From: Prototheca cutis
Lineage: Eukaryota > Chlorophyta > Trebouxiophyceae > Chlorellales > Chlorellaceae
Direction: 5' to 3'
Length of the DNA stretch: 14,823 nucleotides
NCBI GenBank assembly: GCA_002897115.2
Contig: BCIH01000010.1
Coordinates: 303,611-318,433 of the forward strand
This document shows, in pieces, positions 1 to 10,029 of the stretch. Made by a program: the position numbers and the translations under genes. Position 1 is the stretch's first letter, and each line of letters opens with the position of its first letter. Under the pieces are notes generated by a model. That model ran no database searches. It was not told the DNA's origin and was given only the letters and a program-made list of their open reading frames with translations.

Positions 1-25
1 AAAAAAAAGACCCTCGCCAACCTAC

Positions 26-2048
26 CTAGGGTTTCGCTCTCTGAGGGCATGACAAATACATCAGCCGAGGCATACGCCGCCGCCAGCTCATCGCCCCGTA
101 GCATGCCCAAGAATGTTGTGGGCGTACCAGCAAAATGCTTCTCCAGGCTCGCCCGGGCGGGCCCATTACCCACAAACGCCAGCCGCGCGCCGGGGCACCG
201 CTCCAGGACACCCTGAGAATTTTTGGAGAGTGTGTGTTATGGGGCAGTTGTTGGGGCGGGTTCACAGGGTAAAGCCCCTGGACACCACTCCTGNCAACAG
301 CCACATATCATGCATCAAAGAACACAATTGATACCATCATATCACACATAGTTTTGTATTATCATCATAATCCTGTACCTTTAAAAATGCCAAATTCTTC
401 TCAGCGCCGAGCCTGCCGACCGACAGCAGCAGGGGCCCTTCACTGTGCGAGCCTAGCAGCCGCCTGCGCATGCCAGTACTGCGGAACCGTGGGTGAAAAG
501 AGTCACAGCAGACGCCCTTCTTCCAGACACGGATCGCGCCTGCGGCGGGGCCGAATCCCTGGGAGACTGCCGTCTGCATCTCCGGTGACGTCACAAGCGT
601 CAACGCCGCAGCGGCATGGAATGCTCGCAACGTACTCCACAAGGCCCCCGCCAGAAACTGCAGGTTGTACCTGCAATTTTTGGGTGGGCTTGGTTGACTC
701 AGGGCGGGGCTGGTGGGCTTGGGCTTGGGGGAACTTTGCGGAAAACCCCCCAAATTTGGAATCGCATGCAGCCCGAAACATGACCGCGCTACGCATTGGA
801 TGGGTTTACCTAAAAGAACCGAAAAAGCCACCTCCCACCTGGGCAGGTATGCCGGGACGTGAGTATGGTAAGAGTACACCAGCGGTGCTTTGAAGAGCCA
901 GGCGTACACCGCGGCTGCCAGGATCATGATCCCAGGGGAGGTGCAGTGCACAAGATCAGGCTGGAAATCCCTGTGTATGAATTGGATTATTTTTTTGCAA
1001 AAGAGAGCAGTGGGTTGCTTGTTAACTTGGGTGTGTCCATGCAGCGCCGCGCCATGCAACGGCCTACTACCGGCCCATGTTCGAATTTCTGGAACGGGAC
1101 CGACCCCACGATCCAAGCTCAATCTCGGCATACTAAACCCATCCTCAGCACCAAGCATCAGTCGTACCGGATGTGCCTGTAGATCCTGGGAGACAGGCCA
1201 AAACTCAGAGGCAGAGCGGTGTAAAAGGGGAATGGAAAGGACAGCACTTCCACCACTTTGGCTCCATAGAACTCCGTGGGCTGTGTATGGTCCAGAGCCT
1301 CCTCCCCNCCCAGCACTCCCTGTTTGCGTTGCAGGATTCAGGTTGGGGAGGGAGGGATTCGACGGTGGTGGGAAGGGAATGCGTGCGCAGGATAGGGACG
1401 GGTACTGCTGCACTCGCGGATGGCACTGGCCCCTCCCCAGGCGCCGGCAACTGGCCACGATCCCACGACAGACCACTCCATGTACCGCCGCTCGTGCTGC
1501 GGGCGCAGCATTTGAGCAGCGCTGCATGGATCTCGTGCAAGCACTTGTAACGTTTGATCCAGCCATTCTGCAAGCCACATCGTCCCGTCAACAACTCCTC
1601 TCCAAACGCACACAAGCCACACCCTCAACCCCACCTTGCCAGGCGTGATGACGAGCACCTCGCACCCTTCTTCCACGAGGTAACGTATCGTGTTCTTAAA
1701 CCTGTTCATGTACCCACAGACATAGGTGAAAGGGGAAGGCTCCACCAGCATGCAGATGCGGCGGGGGGCCTGAGGGCCAGTGGCCTGCGCCTTGACAGCC
1801 ACAGGAGATCTAGCTCTGGGCATGGCGGCTCCACGCAGATGCAAGGCAAGCCCTGGATGCAACAATGGTGGACCTGGCAATGAGAATGACGCAGTGCGCG
1901 ATGCGCATTGGAACCCAGCAATGGCGCACAGCTTGTGTGTGGGCCGTGCACCCCGACCGAGCGTGAGGATTGCAGTGCCCCTCCTTGAGGCCTTACCCGC
2001 TGTGAAGGTCGGCCTCGAGCAAAAATGTGATAAAACCATGTCTTTCAT
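26..2048 (-). CDS. SQD2: Sulfoquinovosyltransferase SQD2 (GT4-type), partial at 3' end
   Basis: This glycosyltransferase moves sulfoquinovose from UDP-sulfoquinovose to diacylglycerol, the last step of sulfolipid (SQDG) synthesis at the plastid envelope. I join six exons read on the minus strand: 2048-1997, 1873-1635, 1319-1168, 970-839, 670-379 and 212-26, giving about 351 codons. The next donor (GT at 25-24) lies at the left edge, so the rest of the C-terminal domain is missing. All junctions keep frame and restore SQD2 motifs: VEPSPFTYVCGYMNRF near the start of the catalytic part, EFYGAKV, HCTSPGIM, YSYHTHVPAYLPR, SFHPRFRS, SVGRLGAEK, and PSESETLG, the start of the donor-binding E-x7-E loop. 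The first exon plus the start of the second encode a Ser/Arg/Ala-rich leader that fits a plastid transit peptide. The start at 2048 is the weaker part: the frame stays open upstream, and Met at 2039 is an alternative. N at 1308 falls in a GGN glycine codon, so it is harmless. Confidence 0.92.
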
Positions 2049-2540
2049 GACAGTTGTATCATATCTGTTCAGAGTCTCTCGCGCTCTTGTGGAACTGTTG
2101 CGGGTCTTTGCCCCGCCCTGGCCGGCGGGCCTGGGGCCTGGACCGTCTGCCGGCGTCAACGCCGCACAGCAACACCAAACACCTTCAACACTGGTCGCAA
2201 CCGGTCATTAGAACCGTGTTCGGGGACATTTGTAGGTCAGTGCAGTGGGCGTACCGGCAGATGCCATGAGCGGAATCTCGCAATGGAGGCCCCTCGCCAG
2301 ATCACTTTAGCTCTGCAAAAAATCGTAAATCGGCTCGAACAACGGGGCCCCGGACTAAGTCCACTCAAAGCGGCGTTCGTGCATGTATTCGAGTGCATAA
2401 TTTTGTCGGATGCCTTCAGAGGACCGTGAATTGGCGCTGTAACTCGAGTTTGACGAGCCTCTGCTGGTTGCGGCAGGTCCTGCAGCTGCTGCGCACCGGG
2501 CAGCACCCCCTTTGAATCGCGGTCTCCTCGCTTCTGCAAG
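2049..2540. other. Divergent intergenic spacer between SQD2 and ARL8
   Basis: This stretch of about 490 bp separates the minus-strand SQD2 start from the plus-strand ARL8 start and must hold both promoters and 5' leaders. I see no protein homology, tRNA-like segment or convincing TATA box in it. Open frames crossing it show no recognisable motif. Confidence 0.6.
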
Positions 2541-3540
2541 ATGTCGGGCTGGTGGCAGGGCCTGCTCGACTGGATACGGAGGTGAGCCATGTCGCCCGAG
2601 GGCACCAGCTTGTCCACCATGAACTCGGCGGTGGTGGTGCACGGCTGTGAAGGGGGTTATGCCAGGAATGGGAGGTCGGTCGGGGCGGTCCCCACGAGGG
2701 GCTCCCGGGGCCCCGTGGACGGTGGGCCTCCACCCCGGCACGCTCATCTGCCATCCTTGACCGATGACATGACTACACCACACCACCCCGCAGCCTGTTC
2801 TGGACCAAGGAAATGGAACTGTCCCTGGTGGGCCTGCAGAATGCGGGCAAGACATCGCTGGTGAACGTGCTCACAACGGGGAGCTTTGTGGAGGACATGG
2901 TCCCCACGGTGGGGTTCAACATGCGCAAGGTCCAACGCGGCGGCATCACCATCAAGCTCTGGGACCTGGGCGGCCAGACCCGGTTCCGGTCCATGTGGGA
3001 GCGCTACTGCCGGGGGGTGCAGGCCATCGTGTTTGTCGTGGATTCCGGGGACGAACCGGGGTTGGATGCCGCCAAGACCGAGCTGCATGAGCTGCTGGCC
3101 AAGCCCAGTCTGGCCAACATCCCGCTTCTNGTCTTGGGGAACAAGAACGACCTGCCAGAGGCGCTCTCCACCGCCGAGCTCACGGCACGACTCGACCTTG
3201 AGGTGGGTTGTGCTAGTGGGGAGTGGTGATGAGAAAGTTGGGTGCGGAGATGAGAGGACCTTTCACATTGCATTTTATGCTTCTTTGTTACGACGATGTG
3301 TACGGATCTTTGCTTGCTTGTTTTGGAGATCTAAATCGGACCGCTGCCAGCGCCAAGGTTTGTAGGGCGTGAGCGACCTCGCCAAAGCAAACAGGCCACT
3401 CAACCGCCCCCCAACCGTCACAAAAAACGGATCTGCAGAGCATCAAGGGGCGGGAGGTCTGTGTCTACTCCATTTCCTGCAAGCGCCAGTCAAACATCGA
3501 CGTCACACTCCAATGGTTGACGCAACATGCCAAGAGCTAG
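2541..3540 (+). CDS. ARL8: ADP-ribosylation factor-like GTPase ARL8
   Basis: This is a small GTPase of the ARF/ARL class. In animals ARL8 sits on lysosomes and drives their movement and fusion; in plants it acts at vacuolar/endosomal membranes and is a host factor for tobamoviruses. Three exons (2541-2581, 2794-3202, 3439-3540) give 183 aa, close to the usual 186. Exon 1 encodes an amphipathic N-terminal helix (LLDWIRS) that continues as [10 protein letters not shown] after the first splice. Visible motifs are the P-loop GLQNAGKT (27-34), the switch I threonine in PTVGFNMRK (51-59), WDLGGQ (70-75), [14 protein letters not shown] (130-133) and SCK near the end. Residue 2 is Ser rather than Gly, which fits ARL8, a member that is not myristoylated. 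The tail [12 protein letters not shown] is typical of the family. N at 3130 is the third base of a CTN leucine codon. The introns begin with GTGAGC and GTGGGT. No TGTAA polyadenylation signal was found downstream. Confidence 0.97.
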
Positions 3541-3969
3541 ACGGTCCCCCCTCTCGTGGGCATGTCTTTTCCTCCCATTTCCTTTCGCAGGCGCGTCAGT
3601 CCGCATCCCTTTTTTTATCCTCCTAGGTTCCCTCCGCAGCGGTCGTTGCTGTACAGTACTCGAGTGAAACTCTCAGTTGATTGTCTCCCCCACTTGACAT
3701 CCCCCTGTGTCGCTTGACTGCAGCCTCTACACGACAGGAGAGGTGTCCTCCAGCCAGGGGTGGGGACCCAAGCTGAAACAGAGGTTGGTTTTTGACAGGA
3801 CGATGTCATCATCAAAGTCTGCAACATGCACCCATGCATGCATGCATGCATGCATGCGTGGTGCCAAGCGTGTGATCGACCAGCCAACTGGGGGGGATGA
3901 TGCCATCAACGGACGAGTCAACCGATCGGCAGAGGAGTCAACCAACTGCCCGATTCATCAACCCAGTAT
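3541..3969. other. Convergent intergenic region between ARL8 and MORN genes
   Basis: This segment of about 430 bp holds the 3' ends of two convergent genes. Apart from the ATGC tetranucleotide repeat I see no gene or RNA. Neither strand shows a TGTAA signal, so the 3' ends cannot be placed. Confidence 0.6.
3834..3857. repeat. (ATGC)6 tetranucleotide microsatellite
   Basis: Six uninterrupted ATGC units lie in the 3' intergenic region. The unit is self-complementary when shifted, so the tract could form a hairpin and is likely to vary in length between strains. Confidence 0.95.
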
Positions 3970-6117
3970 TCAAGCTGTGGGTCGCTGTGGCCGGGCCAGG
4001 CTGCGGCGTGGGGCGGCAGCCAAGGCGTCGCCCACTGCCCGGCCGATACCCAGGGCCGCGGCCTGAAGCCCCAGCGTCAGACTGGCCACCGGGTTGTTAC
4101 GTGACGATGGACCCGCTGTCGAAGAAGGGCCATCGCTTTGCTCCTTGCTTTCTTTACTCCGCAGCGCTCGGCCCGCGGCCTTCAGCGTGCGGTGGTCGCC
4201 GGTGTCCTTGCCCATCCCGTCGGCCAGCGCGCCAGCTTGCTTGGCCGCCGCAGCTCCGTCCAGCTTTGCACTGGCGGCCTTTGGCGGTGGCGGCGGCGTG
4301 CCCCCCGGCAGCTTGAGTCCCGTCAGGCCCTCGGCCCACCGACGTTCTTGGTTGGTGATGGGCAGACCATGGCGAAGCTTGTCCTCTAGTTGCAGCAGGC
4401 GCGCCTTGAACCGGTGTTTCTTGAACGCCGCGTAGCCCCGTGCCAGGGGTGTGCCTGGGACGAAATCATAGTCCAAGTTGTATCGGTCCCAGACCAGGCG
4501 GGAGTTGTGCAGCGCTCGCCGCATTGACTTGCGCACGGGGGCGCTGTCGGGCATGGCGAAGCACTGACCCGCGGGGCCGGGCATCAGGAACCCCGTGCCG
4601 TGCGGGTAGTGCAGTGGGTCCTGCTGCAGCTGCAGAGGCAGCCCATCCGCATCCTGCATCGTCCGAAGGGTCACCTCGCCATCAGGCTTGAACTCAAACA
4701 TCCGAGCCTTGTTCACCACATGCTGCACCTCCTGCAGCGTACCCCTGCAGTCATGGGAGGTTCATTGGCAAGGGTTGGTTGTAGCGAGATGTACCTCGTT
4801 GTCGCCCCTTGGAGCGGAAATCGTTTCATTTGTGTTTCGCCACTGCTGAGCAACTACTCCAACAGCAAAAACAACAAACAAGCGATCCACTTACAGGATC
4901 TCGGGCATGGAGCAGTAGTCGATGCCAGCGCGGTCTGGACCTGATCGGTACTTGTCTTTGATCCAGGTCCCAAACCGCCGGCTCTTGCGGATGGCAGGGA
5001 GAGAGGCGGCCCACGCAGTCTCGGGGTCCTCCCCATTGTCCAGTCGCTTCAAGTACGGAGAAATGTCCTCTTCCATGCCGCACCTGCGAGGGAGTTATGC
5101 ACGAACGTGTTTGTATGTGTATGTACATGGAATTGACTGCGGACTGTGCAAGCAAGCAAGCAGGCTCATACTGGGCCGAGCCGNGGTCACGGGCCTCAGA
5201 TTCGCACACAACAATTCCTACCAATCCCCCGCTGGTTGTCACCAGCCAAAATGCGGCCGGGGGCACAGGTTCCTGTTATTTTCTGGGACAAACCTTAACA
5301 TGCCCCCACACCCCACAACCCACACAGACACTTCAACCTCTCACCCGTGCCGCTTCCCCGTGATGAACTCTCCCCGGTAAATCTTGCCGCTGGCACCCGT
5401 GAACTGACCCATGCCGTGCGCCCATCCCGTTTCAAAGTCGCCTTCATATCTGCGAGGCGAATGAGTGTGTGTTCAGTGGTGATGGTGGGGTGCCATGAGA
5501 CCAGAGAGCGACAATGACTGGCAACATGTCAGGCCCTCCCCTTCAAGGGGTTGCACCCCCAGGAGCCCTGTTGAACGCCGGCCTGTCGCCGCATTTGCCA
5601 TTCGATAGAATTGCGCCATGCATTCCCAGCGTTCAAAACACAGAATCAAGGGCGCTCCACTCGCTTTGGCCCCACACAACATCCACGCACACCACGCACC
5701 GGTCGCCGAGCTGCGTGTTGGGGATACCGGCGCCGCCATACGTCCCAAAGTTGAGCACTCCAGCATTGTGCGGGATGTTCACGCGCATGAGGCCCTCATA
5801 CCTGCACAAGGGGTCAGGGCATCGTGCGGCGGCAGTCATGCTCACGGCCGGGCGGCATGTCCAGGGGCGTGAACGACAGTGCGCCCCCAGTCCCCCAAAC
5901 CACCCCACCCAATCGTGCGCGACTGCTCCTGCACTTACGTGGAACCATCATCGTAGACGTAGCTGTTCCAGTTTAAGGAATTTCCTGTGAACGGCGCATA
6001 AGGGTGCACCGACCCCGCCAGGCGCCATGACGAGTCGAGGTAGTATTGGTAGCCTTTCTGGGGTGCCCTGCCCACGTAGCGGAGCTTGGCGGGCGGCCGC
6101 CGATGGTCGGGATCCAT
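3970..6117 (-). CDS. MORN-repeat protein of unknown function
   Basis: Five exons on the minus strand (6117-5939, 5801-5700, 5449-5345, 5083-4895, 4744-3970) join in frame to a 449-aa protein ending at TGA 3972-3970. Two clear MORN (membrane occupation and recognition nexus) repeats lie at residues 95-111 (YEGDFETGWAHGMGQF) and 118-131 (YRGEFITGKRHGCG). A degenerate one starts at Tyr61 (YEGLMR). The N-terminal 60 residues are Trp/Tyr-rich. After the repeats comes an apparently folded region, residues 132 to about 330, with motifs such as FGTWIKDKYRSGPDRAG and WDRYNLDYDFVPG that I cannot assign to a family. The tail is low-complexity (Pro run, Ala/Lys/Ser-rich) and ends in a mildly hydrophobic Ala/Gly/Leu segment. 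MORN repeats usually bind membranes or partner proteins, which is family knowledge and not evidence of this gene's role. The start is the first ATG in the exon; a GTG lies just upstream, and an earlier non-coding or leader exon cannot be excluded. Confidence 0.85.
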
Positions 6118-6367
6118 CACTGCCGCAAAGAAACCATGTAAATTGTAACAGAACTCTGCACGCGGTGCATTTCCGCTAGGATGCTCCCAGAGTGCCCTGC
6201 CGTCGAAGCTGTTGTGGACGGGTGCCTTCGCATGTCGTTTCCATGGCAGATCCCATATCCACTGGGTTCCTCAACCAAACTGAATACACCATCTCGTCCC
6301 CTGGCAACATCCTATTCCAGGAAATAACGCCTATTCTCGCGGCAACAAAATCAGAAACAAGTAACTT

Positions 6368-7717
6368 TCAAAGTCCCATTCTGCTCTTCATCGCACGGAG
6401 CTCATCATCTATACTGGGTTCGGTATCAGTCGGGGTTGACGGCCGCCCTGTTGCTGCGCCTGTGCTGCGCCGTGCTGAGGCATGCGCTCTCCGGCCCGTT
6501 CCGCCCAAGCATGGCTCGGAGTCCTCTCCTTCAGAGCCGCCCGGCCTGAGGCCCAGGTTCTGCAGGAAGAACAACGGCCATGGGGGAGTGGGCGTCAGCA
6601 GCGGATTCCATCTCCCATCTGGATCGGGCATGGCCAATATGACAGGGCCGCATCCTCCTTCTTCTTCTTTAATGCACCATCCCCCTTCCTAAATACAAAC
6701 CCGAAACAACAACACCTCCGTACCTCTTCCAGAAACTCGAGGAAGTCTTCACCAATTCCCACGAGGTCGTCCCACACGGTGGTGGTGGTCCCGCCGTTGT
6801 TGCCCCGCCGCTGCTCCAGAAACGCCTTGATCTCCTTCTCGACGTCCCTGAGCACGTCCCCTGCATGGCACAAACGAAAGCACGACGTGTCATGCCCTGA
6901 AATTCACTCGGGCTCTTCCTCAACCTTGACCCACCACAGCTTCTCAACCATGCACTACCACCGTGGGGCCCCTTGGAAGGGGGAAGACATCGTTGGGCAA
7001 AAAGTCTGAGCAGTGCACACCTCAGCACACCCACCTAAGCCATAAGATTCCTGTTGCTGACCCGTCGCCATCCAGTCCCAGCTCCAAAAATCGGATTCCT
7101 TGGGGCCCCGCGCGGCGCTGCCTGAAGTCTCCTTGCCTCGTGCCTTGCACGCGCGGCCCAGCAGTGTCTGGTACGCTTGCTGGCACTCCATGAACCGCGT
7201 CTTGGCCTCAGGCTGCATGTTCCCCATGCCAGTGGGAGATGCGCTGTCCGGCGGTTCTATGAGTCAGCAGGCGCATGCACGAGCAGCAAGCAGGCACACT
7301 TCCAGCATGCACGCTTGCACTGCAGACGCCAACCAAAGGCACCCGGCCCATCCAAGGCACGCACAGCTGGGTTGACATCAGGGTGGAGTCTGAGAGCCTT
7401 CTTCTTGAAGGCTTTCTTGACATCGTGCAACGAGCTGGCTGGAGAGACTCCCAGCACTCGGTAAGGGTCCTTGCCTGCCTGGGCCCGAACATTCCTCCCT
7501 GATCTCCCGCCGTTCCTGCATCGATCAGGGAGCACGGCCGTGACATAATTCACTCAAACCTTCCAAATATGCCACAAAATTCTATCTAGCCTGCGATTCT
7601 GAGAGGAAAAGACCACAGTGCGCACCAAGCTCGGCAGGGTACTGTCGACACGCCCTGCCCTCCGGGCAGAGCCCCCGCCAGGGGAGGGCGAGTGGATTGT
7701 TGAAACCACGCCGGCAT
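6368..7717 (-). CDS. J-domain (DnaJ/Hsp40) co-chaperone, probably plastid-targeted
   Basis: J-domain proteins stimulate the ATPase of Hsp70 partners. The model uses exons 7717-7626, 7515-7365, 7212-7035, 6860-6724 and 6559-6368 and gives 249 aa. The J domain begins at KDPYRVLGVSP (about residue 46), includes the lysine-rich helix II, has the essential HPD tripeptide at 75-77, and continues across the next splice as PEAKTRFMECQQAYQTL. The rest is not typical of full-length DnaJ: there is no Gly/Phe region or zinc finger. Instead there is a Trp-containing linker (FWSWDW), then VWDDLVGIGEDFLEFLEE and an acidic C-terminus, SIDDELRAMKSRMG. That layout resembles plant and algal chloroplast J proteins. 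The last four exons are solid. The first is tentative: exon 2 has no in-frame ATG, and I chose the ATG at 7717 because it supplies the right phase and an Arg/Ser/Pro/Ala-rich transit-like leader. Confidence 0.85.
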
Positions 7718-8420
7718 GAAGAATTAAAGATGCATTGGTTAACCATGCATTGGAGGGGGGTCGGAGAGTAAGCAAGTCGCGGTGGTGGTGGTGGTCTGGA
7801 TCGCTTCCGATTGGCGAGTAAATCTTGCGTAAGGGGGGGTCCAGATTGGCAATGTTGTCAAAATGTGTCAAAATTACCATCTCTCTCAAGCAATGGCCAT
7901 CAGCTCTCATCTCTCTTTGCACCAACCACGCTCTTTTTCTTCGCTACGGTGCATCGCATTACATAATCTACAAGACGGCACCAGTACAGGACACGCGTGC
8001 CTTTGCCAGTGTGCTGGGCGAGCAAAGCGTTTTCGTCCATTTGTTTCATTCCAAGGGTATGCATGCAGTGCCGAGCAGCACGACGCAATTCTCTCCGAGA
8101 CAAGGTCCTGAGAAGAAGGTGAGGGGTTTTTGTCCCTTCTCCTGCTGTTGCACAGATGTGTGAGAAAGGAGTTCCAGGGGGTGAGGGAGGAGACCGCGAC
8201 GGCGGTTTGTCCCCGGAGACCACGCGCACCCACCACGACAGGTGTGGGCGCGAGCGCAGGCCAAAAAAGAAAGCGCTCATCATTCCCGTGCATGGCTGCA
8301 TTCTCACGGGACGTGTGTGTGTATATGTGTCTTTTGGGTGGTAGTTGCATGTGTGTGCATGTGTGTCACCACATGCACAAAATACACAGTGCTCAAAACA
8401 GCGTTAGAACAGCCGCCTTA
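7718..8420. other. Intergenic: protease 3'UTR and J-protein promoter
   Basis: About 700 bp lie between two minus-strand genes. The right part should be the 3'UTR of the cathepsin gene, ending near the TGTAA at 7963-7959; the left 240 bp should be promoter for the J-domain gene. A GT/TATGTG-rich stretch at about 8317-8369 (CA-rich on the transcribed strand) is simple sequence. No coding homology was found. Confidence 0.55.
7959..7963 (-). terminator. TGTAA polyadenylation signal for the cathepsin gene
   Basis: TGTAA is the usual chlorophyte polyadenylation signal. This minus-strand copy lies about 460 nt after the cathepsin stop codon and is the only one I found in the interval. A 3'UTR of that length is normal for green algae. 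Confidence 0.5.
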
Positions 8421-9844
8421 TCACCAGAATCCAACACGCATGCCAAACCAGGGCAGGGAATCCCGCTGCTTGATGGGCGCGGNAAAGTCGCTCATGAGCA
8501 GCTCGGCCTCGACCCAGTCGTCCGGCACGGCCCACGCGCAGGCGGTCTCGAGCAGCAGGTTGGCGTCGCCACCCCTGCCACCCAGCGCATTGGAAGTGAC
8601 AATCCTGAAGAAGCCTTGCTCGCCCCAGGGCTCGCCCCACGAGTTGCGGACGATCCAGTACTCCTGGCCGTCCTCGACGCCCCAGCCGACGACCGAGACG
8701 ATGTGGTTGATGGAGGCGTCGCGGGCAAACTCGGCGTACACGCCGCCCGTGTAGGCGTCCAGCCCGTCGGTGGCGGCGATGCCGCAGGAGATTGGGCCGC
8801 GCGCGAAGACCTCGGCCTTCATCGCGTCGACGCCCGAAACGCGGCCGTGCTCCGAGACCGTCAGGCGCCTGTAGTCGGCCACGGGCTTGCACCCGGTCTC
8901 GGGCCAGCACGTGAAGCACTGGTGCTTGGCATTGCAGGTCTGGTCAACCGCGAGGTACAGGTTGCAGGTGTCGCTGGGGATGCCATGCTTGGCAGCGTAC
9001 TCGTACACGCGGACGTCCGAGCCCCCGTGGCAGGAGCCCGCCCCGCCGCAGTCGATCACGTTTTGAACAGAGAGGTACGTGCTGGGCCAGCCGCCGCCCT
9101 TCTTGATGTTCATGCGGTCCGCCAGGCTCGACGTCGCGCCATGCGCCCAGCACGAGCCGCTGCAGTGGAATTGTTTGCGGTGAGGTTTTGTTGGGGGGGG
9201 CCGGGAAGAGAGGTAACGAGGGAAGGAGCCGGGAAGGTCTGTGTATGTGTGTGCAGAAGAAGAATCATGCAATGCCAGCCCGAAAGATGCAATATCCCCA
9301 CGAAATACACACATACCAGTACTGGGGGATGTGCTGGTTGCGGGTGTTGCTCAGGTAGTTGATGCCATCCACCTTGCGCCAATCAAAGTTGGCGGGCATC
9401 TCCTGGAGGCTGATGTACGAGGAGGGCAGGGCCGAGTTCCTGCATTGGTCGGGCCGGGAGCGTACGGTCGGGCGGGGCAATCGGGCGGGGCAACAGGGTT
9501 TCGACTAGGGTTTCGATGAGTCCCACCGGCACGCCCGAATGCCCTGCCACCTTGAACAAACACTGAAAACTGCGCAAATGCACGCACGCGGTACCGCGTC
9601 CCATGACGTGTTCCCTGGGGGTGGGAACAGCACCGCTCCGACAGATGCAGGGTCCGGACAAGCCCCAGTCCCAGTCCTCCCGACTCCATCCTTACACGAC
9701 AGGCTCGTAGTCCGATGCATTTGTGATGACCGTGGCAAACGCCGATGGGCGGAACACGTTGTCCTCCCGCAGCGAGCTGAAGTCGATGGTCTTGGCGGAT
9801 GCCTGGGCGCCAAGCGCCAGCAGGACGAGCGCCCAGGTCTTCAT
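8421..9844 (-). CDS. CTSZ: Cathepsin X/Z-like papain-family cysteine protease
   Basis: This is a peptidase C1A enzyme of the cathepsin X/Z branch, which removes single residues from protein C-termini in lysosomes or vacuoles. Three exons (9844-9696, 9439-9317, 9159-8421) encode 336 aa. Residues 1-17 form a signal peptide ([17 protein letters not shown]), followed by a short propeptide; the mature enzyme should start near [12 protein letters not shown]. The branch-defining mini-loop HIPQY (86-90) directly precedes CGSCWAHG, with catalytic Cys94. The other catalytic residues are His243 (in [11 protein letters not shown]) and Asn263 (in [12 protein letters not shown]). Other matches to the family are the stretch around [15 protein letters not shown] and YTGGVYAEF. 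The catalytic cysteine is split from the mini-loop by intron 2 (TG|C completes Cys91). About 30 residues follow the usual C-terminus (near AWAVPDD), one of them undetermined because of N at 8483. Family assignment is secure; location is inferred from the signal peptide. Confidence 0.96.
9468..9493. repeat. Tandem 13-bp duplication in cathepsin intron 1
   Basis: The unit TCGGGCGGGGCAA occurs twice in direct succession inside intron 1 (9440-9695) of the protease gene. It looks like a slippage duplication. Confidence 0.9.
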
Positions 9845-9936
9845 CGTTTCACGGAATTCCTATAAGCCTCACAAACTCCTAAACACAATTGAGAGGCCGT
9901 GAGATGGGGTGGTTTTAAAATTGTTTTGCTGGTAGT

Positions 9937-9955
9937 CCATCGCACCTAGCGATGG
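9937..9955. repeat. Inverted repeat 1 (7-bp arms)
   Basis: The arms CCATCGC (9937-9943) and GCGATGG (9949-9955) are perfectly complementary with a 5-nt loop. It lies about 95 bp upstream of the protease start codon. Confidence 0.85.
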
Positions 9956-9978
9956 GAAATCGCGTGAGGGGTTGGGGA

Positions 9979-10002
9979 GATATTTTCTGAGAAGAAAATA
10001 TC
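9979..10002. repeat. Inverted repeat 2 (10-bp arms)
   Basis: The arms GATATTTTCT (9979-9988) and AGAAAATATC (9993-10002) are perfectly complementary around a 4-nt GAGA loop. The stem extends outward into a G-run on the left and a C-run on the right with one bulged base, giving about 14 pairs in all. Confidence 0.9.
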
Positions 10003-10012
10003 CCCTGGGCAA

Positions 10013-10029
10013 GGAGGACGGCGTCCTCC
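10013..10029. repeat. Inverted repeat 3 (8-bp arms)
   Basis: The arms GGAGGACG (10013-10020) and CGTCCTCC (10022-10029) flank a single base. It is a near-perfect palindrome, more likely a dimeric protein-binding site or cruciform than a stem-loop RNA. Confidence 0.9.

Noticed and set aside
27..36. The string CTAGGGTTTCG, seen also near 9504, as a telomere-like or element-end repeat
   Set aside because: Only two isolated copies occur and neither is tandem. The first lies at a splice junction of SQD2 and the second within a protease intron.
337..1578. A 413-codon minus-strand open frame as a single gene
   Set aside because: It reads straight through introns of SQD2. Only pieces of it match the family; the stretches between are splice-bounded introns.
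3834..3857. ATGC repeat as a transposon terminal repeat or CRISPR-like array
   Set aside because: It is a simple tetranucleotide microsatellite with no spacers, no partner repeat and no nearby transposase.
6118..6367. A TGTAA polyadenylation signal for the J-domain gene
   Set aside because: On the minus strand no TGTAA was found in this 250-bp spacer; the TGTAA present is on the plus strand, the wrong one for this gene.
8130..9362. A long plus-strand open frame of about 410 codons
   Set aside because: It lies antisense to the cathepsin exons, has no recognisable motif, contains GC-rich Ala/Gly/Arg/Val composition typical of a shadow frame, and crosses the 3'UTR simple sequence.
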